NCBI GenBank assembly: GCA_027924585.1
Contig: BSBM01000260.1
Span: 15,810,001 to 15,874,000, forward strand
Source of the DNA: Larix kaempferi
Lineage: Eukaryota; Streptophyta; Pinopsida; Pinales; Pinaceae
Reading direction: 5' to 3'
Length of the DNA stretch: 64,000 nt
Part shown: positions 1 through 11,490 of the stretch, in pieces
How the letters are laid out: every line of letters starts with the position of its first letter
Numbering within the stretch: position 1 is the stretch's first letter
Notes under the pieces: generated by a model
What the model saw: only the letters and a program-made list of their open reading frames with translations
Databases searched by the model: none
Told to the model about the DNA's origin: nothing
Made by a program: the position numbers and the translations under genes

Positions 1-240
1 AAAAAAGAGATAGAGAGAGGGGGTTAGTAATGGTTAGGCGTAGGAGGGGAGAGAGTGAGCAAGGGTTAGGTGTAGGAGGGGAGAGAGTGAGAAAGGGTTA
101 GCAGTGATAGAATTATGAGAGAGATAGAGGGAGGGGGGTTTAAGAGTGGTGGGGCTTAGGGAGAGGGAGAGGAGGGGTTAGGGAGTGGTGGGGCTTAGGG
201 AGAAGGAGAGGAGGGGTTAGGGAGTGGTGGGTATATAAAT
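1..240. repeat. G-rich low-complexity tract
   Basis: Purine-rich DNA made of irregular GGGTTAGG, GGGGAGAGAG and GGTGGGGCTTAGGGAGA blocks. It reads like the complement of the pyrimidine domain at 3080-7430 and, like it, runs into a palindromic minisatellite (281-417). No gene is present. The 5' edge lies outside the window. Confidence 0.85.
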
Positions 241-280
241 TTATTCAACAATTAAAAGCATAAATTTGTGAAGTTAATAA

Positions 281-417
281 TGCGCGCGCATTATGTATAT
301 ACAAAACGCTCGTGCATTTTGAATGTACATAACGCGCGCGCGTTTTGCATGTACATAACCCGCGCGCGTTTTGCATGTACACAACCCGCACGCATTTTGC
401 ATATACAAAATGCGCGC
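281..417. repeat. Palindromic 26-bp minisatellite, block A
   Basis: At least three 26-bp units, each built on TGTACATAACGCGCGCGCG followed by TTTTGCA; the CG-rich centre is self-complementary. Related units occur at 2885-3060 and 7440-7570, always at an edge of the G- or C-rich low-complexity DNA. An open frame through the block is a by-product of the repeat. Confidence 0.8.
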
Positions 418-429
418 CAATCAAAATAT

Positions 430-960
430 TTGAATTTAAACATAACGCACACGCGTTCCTGAGCGCCTAGTCACCCACTCCTCCCACCGCCGCGTGTCAG
501 CCACTGTCCTATGTGTCTGGTTCGGACTTACCAAATCTGTGCTAGGGAATTTTTAGACCATAGCTAATTTGACATTTTCAGCATTTTTCTGAGTATGCCT
601 TTTTTTCACCGCTCTCTACAGCATGACATACCTGACCATTATTGACGAAATGTTAGGCATAGATAGAATTTTTTATGCAGATTCCAAATATGTAATTTTT
701 TTAGAAAAATATTGAGATTTTCTATTTATTTCCTAATTTTCTTGTGTCATCACTCCGTTGGTCAAAAAACATACTGTTAGTGTTTATTCCGTAACTTTTT
801 CATTTCACAACCATTTTTACAAAAACCTTGTATGCTGCACTAGAGGACACCGACTTCTACATCCTGTAAAAAATCCAAGTCAAAATAACTACATTAAGAC
901 CTTCAAAGGATGCACCCACATTTGACGTACCGTTCTCTAGGTTTGACCACTTACATAATT
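430..960 (+). repeat. Dispersed ~500-bp repeat, copy 1
   Basis: Non-coding AT-rich sequence that recurs in the same orientation at about 7615-8120. Shared blocks include CAGATTCCAAATATGTAATT, a phrase on 'GTTAGTGTTT', and AAGGCTGCACCCACA or variants. Each copy directly follows a palindromic minisatellite. It may be one end of an unidentified element; no terminal repeats or coding potential were found. Confidence 0.65.
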
Positions 961-1812
961 AAAAAAAAATTAAGAATTAAACATTTAATTTTGGAAAAAT
1001 AGCGCTGCACTAGTGCTACGGGTTCTATACATGTATACCAGATTTTGTAGCCTGAAACCGTCATTTAGGTAGTGAAAGGCTGCACCCACAAAAACATATA
1101 CCTTATCATTTGCCAAAAAAATAAAAAGTGACTGTTAGAAAAAATGAAATTTGACATAGTTATGTAAATTTTCAATACTTAAAAGTTATATATTCGGAAA
1201 CGTGACTCAATTTCCTACGTTTCATCTTTTTTACTCGATGTAAGATATCTTGTGTACGCATCTCAAAAAAACCAAGTAAGTTGAGGGATGCTTGATTTTT
1301 CAGTTTTCTATTGCATCTAACGCGCCAAAAGTGACCCTCATTAGCTTGCACATGCCCATAAGCTTCATCCATTAATAACCTAGTTTCATTTTTTTTTTAA
1401 TATCATAACAATTTTGTTAAAAGTCATAGTTTTTTATTAATAAAATTAAATTAGACTTATTAACTTTGACTCATTTTAAAATTATTTATATTAGTTTTTA
1501 AATTCAAAATTTTAATATTAATCCACTACATCCCTTAAATAATAAATTATTATGGATTCCCGACAAAAAAAATTTAAAACCTTAAAGGCTATTTCCATTC
1601 TTATTTCCAATTTCTTTCATTAAGTTATGTTCTTTAATTAAACTTCCAACTTTGGTCATTTTATTTATTTATGATCATGATTATTTGTTCTCCACTAAGA
1701 TCTTAGAATATTACACCTTTGGATGATCTTAAACTATTACCATAATCATTTTTTATTCCTTTCAATGGAGTCTCTAGAATATAGTACCTTTCGATGATCT
1801 ACTATAGTGGTT
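961..1812. other. AT-rich intergenic DNA, no feature seen
   Basis: A and T runs with no convincing open frame, RNA gene or element boundary. A phrase at about 1362-1381 (CTTCATCCATTAATAACCT) is the first partial appearance of the tandem unit that follows at 1813. Confidence 0.5.
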
Positions 1813-2165
1813 TTTTCTATACTAATATTGTTATTTCCTTATGATTCTAGGCTTCATCCACTAAGAACCTATTAGTTAATGTTGTTGCCGTTCCTATTCA
1901 TTGAGGTTTTTTCTATACTAATATTGTTATTTCCTTAGGATTATAGGCTTCATCCATTAATAACCTATTACTTAATGTTGTTGCCGTTCCTATTCATTGA
2001 GGCATAATTATTGTTGCAATTGCTACTTTAATCTTCATTTACTTGTTTCATGAGTTGCTAAACACACACATATATATATCCTTATGATTCTAGGCTTCAT
2101 TCATTATGAACCTATTAGTTCATGTTGTTGTCGTTCCTATTCATTGAGGTATAATTATTGTTACA
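1813..2165. repeat. ~95-bp tandem repeat with a displaced third copy
   Basis: Two adjacent copies (about 1813-1905 and 1908-2001) share CTATACTAATATTGTTATTT, a 'GGCTTCATCCA' phrase and TTGTTGCCGTTCCTATTCAT. A third copy lies at about 2081-2165. Each is followed by the same 'ATAATTATTGTT' tail. No coding potential. Confidence 0.7.
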
Positions 2166-2212
2166 ATTGCTACCTTAATTTTTATTTACTTGTTTCATGA
2201 GTTGCTACACAT

Positions 2213-2218
2213 ATACAT

Positions 2219-2264
<46 letters not shown>
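2213..2264. repeat. Compound microsatellite (TACA)n(CA)n(TA)n
   Basis: Six or so TACA units, then about nine CA units, then TA units. The flanking DNA to 2884 is AT-rich and shows no supported feature. Confidence 0.9.
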
Positions 2265-2266
<2 letters not shown>

Positions 2267-2884
2267 GATTTTACAACAAGATTATCAAACCATTGTCAAG
2301 TATATATATAATTCTACAACAAGATTATCAAACCATTGTAAAGTGTTATAAAACTACTTCTACCATTGCAACATTCCAGATTGAGTTCATCATCCTAGCT
2401 ATCATTATTGTCCTATGTTGCTTGACTTTTCTTGGTATCTTAAAGGAGAGTGGTTTCTTGGTTGCGAAGGATTACTTCCTCATGTAGCTAAGTTAAAAAC
2501 CTATGGAAGTAAGATTATTATTGCAATCCATCCACATCAACATCGTTGTAGCTTATTTCTCAAAAAGTTGCATCCACACGAATGTAAAGAAGCAAATCAA
2601 ATTCTACATGTACAATTGTATATCATGTTAACAATTTTCCAATTGTACTAACTATTTAGCATAACAAAAAAAACTACTTCACAAATTATCATAACTTTAT
2701 GGACTTGAGGAAGCATAATTTAATCTCTTCATCAATTGCTATATTTTTTTCCAAGAAAAAATCACATTCATCAAGTGCTCATAGCACAATACAAAAGAGA
2801 AAGTACAAGGGTCCTCGCACAAAGACGAGGGACCTTTTAGATGTAAATGATGTATTGCCAAACATGTTCTTATTGTAGAATTCA

Positions 2885-3060
2885 ACAACGTGTACGCGTT
2901 TATTAAACATAGGAATGGGAAAGCCCGAGGTAGCCAAGTGAGATGCCACGAAGGCTAGGAGAACAAAACGTGTACGCATTTTGGTTCTTTTGGAGAACCA
3001 AAATGCGTACACGTTTTGGTGAACAAAAACACATACACGTTTTGGAGAACAAAAAAACAT
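2885..3060. repeat. Palindromic minisatellite, block B, with a perfect 24-bp inverted repeat
   Basis: Several units of the form AAAACGTGTACGCATTTTGG. Bases 2964-2987 and 2995-3018 are perfect reverse complements with a 7-nt loop (TTTTGGA), giving a cruciform-capable hairpin. The block borders the left edge of the pyrimidine-rich domain. Confidence 0.85.
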
Positions 3061-3079
3061 ACGTCTTTTGTATAGAATA

Positions 3080-3791
3080 TTTCATTTCATAAATCCGACC
3101 CTTCACACCCCTCCCCAACCCCCTAACACCCCCCTCTCCAACTCGGTAACACCCCGTCCCTAACCCCTTAACACCCCCTCTCAAAATCCCTAACACCCCT
3201 TACCCCTAATCACCCACACAGCTCTCTCCAACTCACTAACACCCCCCAACCTCGTAACACACACCCCCAACCCATAACACCCCCTCTCTAACTCCCTAAC
3301 ACCCCCTAACCCTAACCACCCACACCCTCCACCTACCGCTGTCTCTCCCCCTAGGCCCCTAACATCCCCCTCCCTAATCTCTATCTCTCTCACCCCTTTC
3401 CTCCTCTCCCTAACCCTTACTAACCCCTTCTCCCACTCTCTTTCTCCCCTGATCCACTTACCCCTAATCTCCTAACACCCACCTATGTCTCTACCTCTAA
3501 CTCGTTAAATACCCCCCTCTCTCTCTACCTCTAACCCATTACCACCCCACAATGTATCTCTCTCTCTCTAACCCCAACACCCACACTCCTTACCTATGCC
3601 CCCCTTTCTCTCTAATTTCCCTACTCATCCCCAAACCTCTCTCTCTATCTCTCTCTCATTCCACCTCTCCCCCCCAAACTCTTATTAACCCCCTTTCTCA
3701 CTCTCTCTCACTCACCTACTCCTTCACCTCCACTTAACCCCCACCCCTCTCTCTCTCCCCCAACCCCCTAACACACCACCACCCCATTGGT

Positions 3792-3836
<45 letters not shown>

Positions 3837-5527
3837 TACTATACAAACACACATCCCTATGCCCCCCCCTACTACTAACCCCCCCTCCTCTCTCTCTCTC
3901 CCATCCCTAACCATCCATGACCCCTTCTCTCACTCTCTTTCTCCCCTGCTCCACTTAACCCCAATATCCTAACACCCCATCTGCTACTACCTCTAATCCC
4001 TTAACTCCCCTATCTCCCTCTAGCTATAACCCCTTTCCACCCACCAATGTCTCTCCATTTACCTCTCCCTCTCTCTCTCCCCCTCTTACTCGAACACCCA
4101 CACTCCTCACCTATACCCCCCTTTCTCTCTAATATCCCTACTCCTCCCCAAACACCTAACCCCCTTGATCTCTCTCTCTCTCTCTCTAACCCCAACACCC
4201 ACACTCCTCACCTATACCCCCCTTTCTCTCTAATTTCTCCCTACTCCTCCCTAAACCCCCTCCTTTCTCTCCCCTACTCCTCTCTTTATCTATTTCCCCC
4301 CTCCACCCTAACCCTTACTAATATTTAGTGTCATTCTATATACCTAGCCATCCAAATATTTTTCATGTTAAATCATCACCAAGCCAAGTCTAACACACCA
4401 AGTCATATTCGCTTTCTTCATGAAGGATGTCCATTCTATATACCTAGCCATCAAAATATTTTTAATGTTCTCTTTTGTTATCATCACCAAACCAAGTCCC
4501 ACATTTATCCTACTTGATCACACTCTCTCTCCCATAATCCTCTACCTATCCATAATTCCTAACCCTCTCTAGATCTACCCCAATCCCCTAACACCCCCTG
4601 CTCTCTCCCACTCTTACCCCCTACTCCTCTTGCTACCTCTATCCCCCACCTCCTCCTACTCCTCTCTCTCTCTCTCTCTTGCCCCTAACCCTTACTAACC
4701 CCCTCTCTCCCCTACTACTCCACCTATGCTTAAACCGCACCCTTATCCCCCTAAAAATTCCCTCTCTCTCTAACATTCTCACTACCCCTAAACCCTCGCT
4801 CTCTCCCCCTAAAACCCCTCCTACTTATCACCTCCCATCTCTCTCTCTCTCTCTCTCTCTCCCCACCCCCACCCTATACCCCCCCTTCTCTTTGACATCC
4901 CTAATCCTCCTTAGATCCCAGAAGAGCACATAGAGCTATGCAATACCTCATCCCAGGAAGTTATTATTCTCCATCCTAGCCGAGACCCTCCCCATAGGCA
5001 TACCAATTTGCACAGTTCAATGTCAACAATAAGGAAAGATCAATAATAAAGGAGATCAAGAACATATGATATTACTTCTCGGGTGGGGCTTTGGTCTTGC
5101 CTGCTCTCAACATCCTATATTTTTACTACTTATATGCTTAGGGTTGTTTTGTAAAACTATTTGCACATCTTTAGATAGAGGCTCGTCTCATTTCATTAAG
5201 AATAACATAAAGAGGGAGTTTCCTTATTCCCCAAGAGAGCCTTTTCATATGATCAGAACTAGTAAATTTGAGAATTCTCACCCATCCTCACCCTTCTCAT
5301 GTTAGGAGAGCCCTCTATCCTTATCACTTGGTAAATTATCCTCCAAGAACCTGGCCTTGTACCTGGTAAAATTTCTAGTTAAAAGGTGGCGTATTAGGAC
5401 AATAATTTTTTGAGTGCGAAGGGGGAGGGATAAATCGTCCCCCGAATGCAATATTTATCTTTATCTCTCCCTCAACCCCCCTTCTCCCCCTACCCCTAAT
5501 CACCCACACCCTCCCCCCTTAACCCTT

Positions 5528-5590
<63 letters not shown>

Positions 5591-5618
5591 CTACTCCTCC
5601 AACTACCCCTAACCCCCA

Positions 5619-5659
<41 letters not shown>

Positions 5660-5722
5660 CGCACGCACGCACACAAACACACAAACACACCCCTCTACTC
5701 CTCCAGCTACCCCTAACCCCCA

Positions 5723-5770
<48 letters not shown>

Positions 5771-6068
5771 ACACACACCCCCTAATCCTCCCCATACCAC
5801 TAACCCCCAACCCCCTCCTCTCTCTCCCCTCCTCTCCTTAACCCTTACTAACTCCCTTCCTCACTCTCTCACCCCCCCTAATCCTCCCCCTTCCTCTAAC
5901 ACCCATCCTCCTCCTCCTCCCCCCCTCTCTCTCTCTCTCCCCTCCCCCCATATCCCTGCTAAACCTTACTAGCATCATCTCTTTCTCTCTCTTTTCCCTA
6001 CCCCTCCACCTCCACCTAGCCCCCACCCCTCTCTCTCTCTCCCCAACCCCCTAAAACTCCCTCACTTT

Positions 6069-6110
<42 letters not shown>

Positions 6111-6510
6111 CTACTCCTCCCCCTACCACTAAACCCCTCTCCTCTCTCTCTCTCTCACCCTTAATAACCCCCTCTCTCACTCTTTCTCACCTCTAATCCT
6201 CTTACCTCTAATTCCCTCTCCTCTCTCTCTCTCTCTCTCTCTCCCCCCCCTAACCCTCACTAATCCTCTCTCTCGCTATCTCTCTCCACTAATCCACCTA
6301 CACCTAACCCCCCACCTCTCTCTCTCTCTCCCCCCAAACTCCTAACAACTTCCCCACCTCTCTTTCACACATTCTGACAACCCCTAACCCCCCTCCTACT
6401 CTCCCTACCCATAACCACCCCCTCATATCTCTCTCTCTCTACCCCTAAACCCCTCTCTCTTTATCTCTCCTAATCCTACTCCCCATACCACTTACCACAC
6501 CCCACCTCCT

Positions 6511-6548
<38 letters not shown>

Positions 6549-7430
6549 CCCACGCTATACCTCCATTCTCTCTAAATTCCCTAATCCTCCCTAAACCCCT
6601 ATCCCTCCCCCCACCTCAATTTCTATATCTTTCTCTCCCCCAACACCACTCCTCCTCTCTACACCTCCCCCCACCACGATCTCTATCTCTTTCTCTCCCC
6701 AATCCCCCTCCTCCCCCTACCCCTAATCACCCACACCCTCTGCCCCTCCACCCATGGGTTCTCTCTCTCTCTCTCTCTACTCCTCCACCTACTTGTATCC
6801 CATACCCATCTCTCTCACCCCCAACCCCCTAACACCCTCCCCCCCCTCTCTATCATTAAAATGACCTCTCTCTCTCTTTGTCTCTCTCTCCATAACCCTT
6901 AATAACCCCCTCTCTAACTCTCTCACCCCCCTACTCCCCCCTACCTTTAAACCCCATCCTCATATCTATCTCTCTTCCCCTCTTCCCCCTAAGCCTTATT
7001 AACCCCATCTCTCACTCTTTCTCTCCTTTAATCCTCCACCTACACCTTACCCCCCACCCCTCTCTCTCTCCCCCAACACCCCAACACCCTCGGCTCTCTC
7101 TCTCTCTCTCTCTCTCACTCTCATTACCCCTAACCCGCCCTCTCTCTCGCTAACCCCCATTATACTCTCCCTACCCATAACCACACCCTCTGCCCCTCTC
7201 TTTCTCTCTCCTACTTCCCCTAACCCTACCCCTCTCTCTCTCTCTATCTCTCCTACTCCCCCTACCCCCTACCCCTCTCACTCTCTATCTCTCCTTATCG
7301 CCCCCCCCTACCACTTACCCCCCTCATATCTCTCTCTACCCAAACCCCATACAAATTCTTCCCTCTAAGTACCATAATCCTCCCTAAACCCATAACCCCC
7401 TAGTCCCCCCTCCTCCCCCTTACCCCTAAG
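3080..7430. repeat. 4.3-kb pyrimidine-rich simple-sequence domain
   Basis: Almost the whole stretch is C and T on the plus strand. Degenerate CCCTAACACCCC-like units alternate with long (CT)n runs, several of which pass into (CA)n: clear examples are 3790-3835, 5529-5588, 5622-5656, 5725-5766 and 6070-6108. A short unique-looking AT-richer island lies at 4325-4510, and another at about 4930-5455. Open frames on both strands encode only Arg/Glu or Ser/Leu/Pro strings and are not genes. The opposite strand is G-rich with many GGGTTAGGG-like blocks. No transposon ends were found inside. Confidence 0.9.
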
Positions 7431-7439
7431 GTAAATTGT

Positions 7440-7570
7440 TTTTTACCAAAATGCGTTCGCGTTTTAGCTCTACAAAACGCATGCGCGTTTTAGCTGTACA
7501 AAACGCGTATGCATTTTGTAGATCTAAAACGTGTACACATTTTGTAGAGCTAAAATGTGCACACGTTTTG
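7440..7570. repeat. Palindromic minisatellite, block C
   Basis: Five or six ~24-bp units based on TACAAAACGCGTATGCATTTTG and CTAAAACGTGTACACATTTT forms, each nearly self-complementary. It borders the right edge of the pyrimidine domain and precedes copy 2 of the ~500-bp repeat, as block A precedes copy 1. Confidence 0.8.
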
Positions 7571-7614
7571 GTTTTCATGGCACATAGATAGGCGAGAAAG
7601 GAAAATTTGAATTT

Positions 7615-8120
7615 AAAAGAAATGCGCTCGCTTTTCTTAGCACTAAGACCGAGCCTTGTCACATGTCCGAGTGTCATCACTCTTCCTATGTGTCTACTTT
7701 GGACTTAGCTTCGGGTTAACCTAACTCGTGGTATGGAATATGGTAAACCATAGCTAATCATACATCTCACCATTTTTCTCAATATGCCCGTGTTTAACCA
7801 CTGGTTACAGTATGCTGCACACCATCATTTTTGATGAAATTTTAGACACATATATCATTTTTTCTGCAGATTCCAAATATGTAATTTTTAAAAAGAATAT
7901 ATATATTTTTCTATATTTTTCTTATGTCATGAATCCTTAACTAAAAAAACACATTGTTAGTGTTTCATCCATAACGTTTTTATTTCTCAACCATTTTGAA
8001 AATAAAAATGTATGGTGTACTAAAGGACACCAACCTCTACATGCTATAAAAAAAATTGATTTGAGATAATTGCATTAAGACTTTCAAAGGCTGCACCCAC
8101 ACCTGGTGTGCTGTTTTTGA
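7615..8120 (+). repeat. Dispersed ~500-bp repeat, copy 2
   Basis: Direct repeat of 430-960, recognisable over most of its length with small indels. Similarity stops at about 8120, where the probable solo LTR begins, so the repeat may be cut by that insertion. Confidence 0.65.
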
Positions 8121-8126
8121 GGTTCG

Positions 8127-8641
8127 TGTTGGTTTTTCACAAAAGTTAAACAATATTTATATAGGATCTTACTAAGAGAATAACAAGCACAACATAAACA
8201 CAAGAGACACAAAGATTTTCCTCGGGGAAACCATAAAGGAGAAAACCCCGCAACTTGCTCAGAGATAGAATGAGCAACAATACAATAGCAGAAAAGTAAA
8301 CCCCAAATATAGAGATGGTCTTCAACAACTTCTCTCTTCTCCACTTGTGCGAACTCCTCCTCTCTCTCACTAATGCGAATTGAGTGAATGAGTGAATGAT
8401 CCAAATGAGAGAGGAACCCTCTTTATTTATACTTTAACTTTCACTTGACCTTTACATAACTAGGTCATCCCCTAATTGTACTTGATTGGGCCGACTTCTC
8501 TAGGAGAGTCTAATAACCCATAGACAACTTAACTCTGGGGTCTAATGCCCCGACATACAAAGGAGGGTTAACCTAAATGACTTTACATGACCCAAATACA
8601 ATAATGACTTCTCTGACCGAAGGCATAAACATCTTCGTCAG
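8127..8641 (-). mobile_element. Probable solo LTR of a Ty1/copia element
   Basis: On the minus strand this has copia-LTR layout: a TATA-like AGTATAAATAAAGAGG, a run of TCACTCATTCACTC, then GGTTTTCTCCTTTATGGTTT and TTTGTGTCTCTTGTGTTTAT, the last block also found in the copia LTR at 15811-16403. The minus-strand 3' end is ...CCAACA (plus-strand TGTTGG at 8127). The other end is uncertain and no target duplication was confirmed. No internal region or second copy is present. Confidence 0.55.
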
Positions 8642-8699
8642 AGGTACAATAATAAAATACAAATACAATATAAAATATACAAGTGAATATCTTTCAAAG

Positions 8700-8771
8700 T
8701 GTTGTTGCTCCAACCCAATCCCCAAATTTTTTTTGAAAAATAATGGGGCCCTTCATTTTCTCTTAAGAGAG
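8700..8771 (+). mobile_element. RE1 5' LTR, first 72 bp, split by RE2
   Basis: Begins TGTTGTTGCTCC and matches the start of the RE1 3' LTR at 62248 closely. Similarity breaks at 8771, exactly where RE2 starts, and resumes at 49280. The last five bases (8767-8771, GAGAG) are the target duplication of RE2. The five bases before the LTR are CAAAG; whether they are repeated after the 3' LTR cannot be seen because that LTR leaves the window. Confidence 0.9.
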
Positions 8772-9678
8772 TGTTATGCAGGAATATACCCTATAGTGGG
8801 GGAGATGACACTACCAACTTACATGGGGTGACAGGTAAATACATTATGCTTTGCACTAATTACTATGAATGAAACAAGATTAGGATTCCGAAAATAGTAC
8901 CTTTTTAATGATGGCTGGTCCTAGCTTTTGCCCAATCTTCCACAGTAATGTACCTGCAAAACAAATCAACCTTCCTCAGCGTATCTTGACTATAATATAT
9001 ATAATGAAATTGAAAGCAATTTAACATTAATCACAATTAGACATTCCATTGGGATGGGAAGCGTATTTCCACCTTTTATTGTCAAAGAAATGTGGTTAAG
9101 TACAGATATATCTGATCTGTCCAAACACTTCTGCAACCGAGTCTTGGGCTTTTGCTCCTCACAATGACTTAGAAAATCCTTCAGCGTAACAATAGCTTCT
9201 TCTTCATTGGCCCCTCCCTCATGGCTTCCCCTTGTATTTTATGGGACAAGGCTGGAAGTTAGATTCGCGAGGCAGTTGAATTGGGAGGTTGGGGGAGTTA
9301 CAAAACCAACCTCAACTGATCCCAATTCGTAATCTTAATATATTTTTTCCATTCATCTTAACATGTGTGTAGGTATCATAACAGTAAACCAGCGCACAGT
9401 ATGCAACTAGTGCTCTTTACAACCAACGCACACATCTTTTGAGGTAAGTGCACGGGTTCTCTTCAGTAGAACCAACGTTTAGAACGTTAGATGTCATTGG
9501 AAAGAGTAGCGCACACATAATGAAAACTATAGAAAACATATGATTTTGAGCTGAAGGTGTGTGATCTTAGCAATAACTCATCTAAGGTCAATCCAGCTCT
9601 TCCATCCATAGTGTCCTTTTGTGTGATCGACAGGGCAATGTGATCACGGATGGAGAAGTACAGATTTGACCTATAACA
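8772..9678 (-). repeat. RE2 3' LTR
   Basis: 907 bp, plus-strand ends TGTTATGCAGG and CCTATAACA. It pairs with 48355-49274 (same GGAATATACCC and GATGGCTGGTCCTAGCTTT blocks) and is less like the RE5 LTRs. The adjoining internal DNA on the minus strand gives only a short G run before the LTR as a possible polypurine tract. Confidence 0.88.
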
Positions 9679-11490
9679 GATGCCCCCTAATGTGTGAGGT
9701 CAGAGGGAAATGATGGCTGAAATAAATTATAGTTCCAAGTCAGAGGAGGAGCAATAAACCACAGGACCAAGTCACAAAAGTACCTGAAAACAACGATCAA
9801 GGTCAACGAGCAATTACAATCTTGACATCATATAGATGTTTGGTGTGATACAACATGATCTCCAATACATAACTAGGAGATGTATATATAGCATGGCCAC
9901 TAAAATACAAGCGTGGATCCATGTCAAAGATAAGAGATCATAGCCATAGCAACAAGCTGGATCTATGTCTCATGAAGAGCCAAAAATGAGTGTTGCTCAG
10001 TCTTGCGTAGCTTGCGTGATGACATGAATATGGCGATGCTATCAGAGTCCCAATGTCTTCATCCAAACAACCCAAGGTACAAACCCTAACCATGTGAATA
10101 AATGAGCTGAAGTCGAACATGGGAGGTATTGTTTGATTACCGGTCATTGATGTATACCGTTAACAAACGCGAGGGCTTCCATCGATAATGATAATGGGGC
10201 CCAAGGTACCTAGTATGTTTCAACAAGTGTGAATAAGTGGACTTGAAGTCGAACACTTGAGAAACCTGTCAAATAAGAGACATTCATGTATTCCCATTAT
10301 CCAACAATGAGGGAAACTACCATTGATGATTGCAATCCCTAAGGTACTAACCGAAACTCTAAACTTCATTCCCAGAGCATGATGAGTTGAAGTCGATAGG
10401 AAGAAGTCCGTTGGAAGGGAGGCCTTAAGGAATCCTCCATCATCCAAACACGAGGAACACTCAAAAGTTTGAGATGATTTGGAGTAAGACTGATACAAGA
10501 TGAAACAAACTGACATCAAGATGGCTGACACATGAGGTCAAGGTAACTGCATAATGGCCGACACAGGCTGTATCCTTGAACAGTGAGCATGACACAAAAG
10601 TGACTTAGGCATCTTTTAACATGAGGGGGATGTGATATAAACCTGCAATGTAGGAGATATTAGCAGATTCTCCATATGATTGGAAGAATAACCAATCGAA
10701 GGAGTAAAAAACTATGAGATCAGGTTCACCCTAAGGTCAAAAACTAAAACCCAACTGAATGATGAACTCAAATAGGTTCCGTGTTCAAGGACATGACTGA
10801 CTTAGCTACCTTTGAAACTGAAAAGATGCATGATACCCTTCTCTTCCCTTATTATTTTTGTAAAAGAATATCCTTCTTGTTGTTTTAATGAGTCCGAGAA
10901 AGCAAACTCAATAGTCTTTCTTCATTTTTTATAGAGTTCGAAGAAAAGATAGACGAATACTCTATAACACTGATCTTTGGATTTTAATATCGAGCCGAGA
11001 TCTATTCTTGCTCACCGGTGTTTTCAATTTTAAGGAGTCTGAAAAAAATTAAACAATAACTCCATACACTTACTCGTGGATTTTAGTATCGAGCCCGAGT
11101 TAGTATGTGCTCGCCGGTGTTTTCCTGTTTATAGAGTCTGAAAAACTTAAACAATCCTCTATATACCTTCTCGTGTATTTCACATCGAGCCCCGAGTAGG
11201 TGAATGCTCGTTGGTATTTTCATGTTTCGAGAGTCTGAAAACCCTAAAGAAGACTCCAAAAGAACCCTTTTCATACAGTTAGTCTCCTCACCCAAAAAAG
11301 TGTAAAACAATGAGAGAAGAACTCTTCTAGCCATGGATGACTATAGTATTCATTTTTCGTAAATAATCTGCAAAAGTACAGAAAAGGGTTAAACTTATAC
11401 TTAAGCGGATGTTCCTTCAATTCCTTTAATGAGTCTGAAGAGAACAAGTATGCTCGGAAATCTTGTTTGTTTTTGAAAAGTCAAACAAGA
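9679..11490 (-). repeat. RE2 3' non-coding region with degenerate ~93-bp tandem units
   Basis: Collinear with 13691-15560 in RE5, showing the two elements share this segment. Between about 10900 and 11300 there are roughly four diverged ~93-bp units carrying 'ATCGAGCC', 'GCTCGCCGGTGTTTTC' and 'GAGTCTGAAAA' blocks. Short minus-strand frames (for example 10220-10531) are not conserved intact in RE5 and are not called as genes. Confidence 0.75.

Noticed and set aside
268-462. Small open frame of 64 codons
   Set aside because: It lies in a 26-bp palindromic minisatellite.
3552-4328. Plus-strand Ser/Leu/Pro frames in the pyrimidine domain
   Set aside because: Low-complexity by-products with no domain, start context or conservation.
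5526-5810. Long minus-strand frame of alternating Arg and Glu
   Set aside because: It is a translation of (CT)n tracts; composition is fully explained by the microsatellite.
3080-7430. Interstitial telomere array
   Set aside because: CCCTAA-like words are frequent but spacing and flanks are irregular; the plant-type CCCTAAA array is not present.
10220-10531. Minus-strand frame of 103 codons in the RE2 3' region
   Set aside because: The related RE5 segment shifts frame, and no domain is seen.
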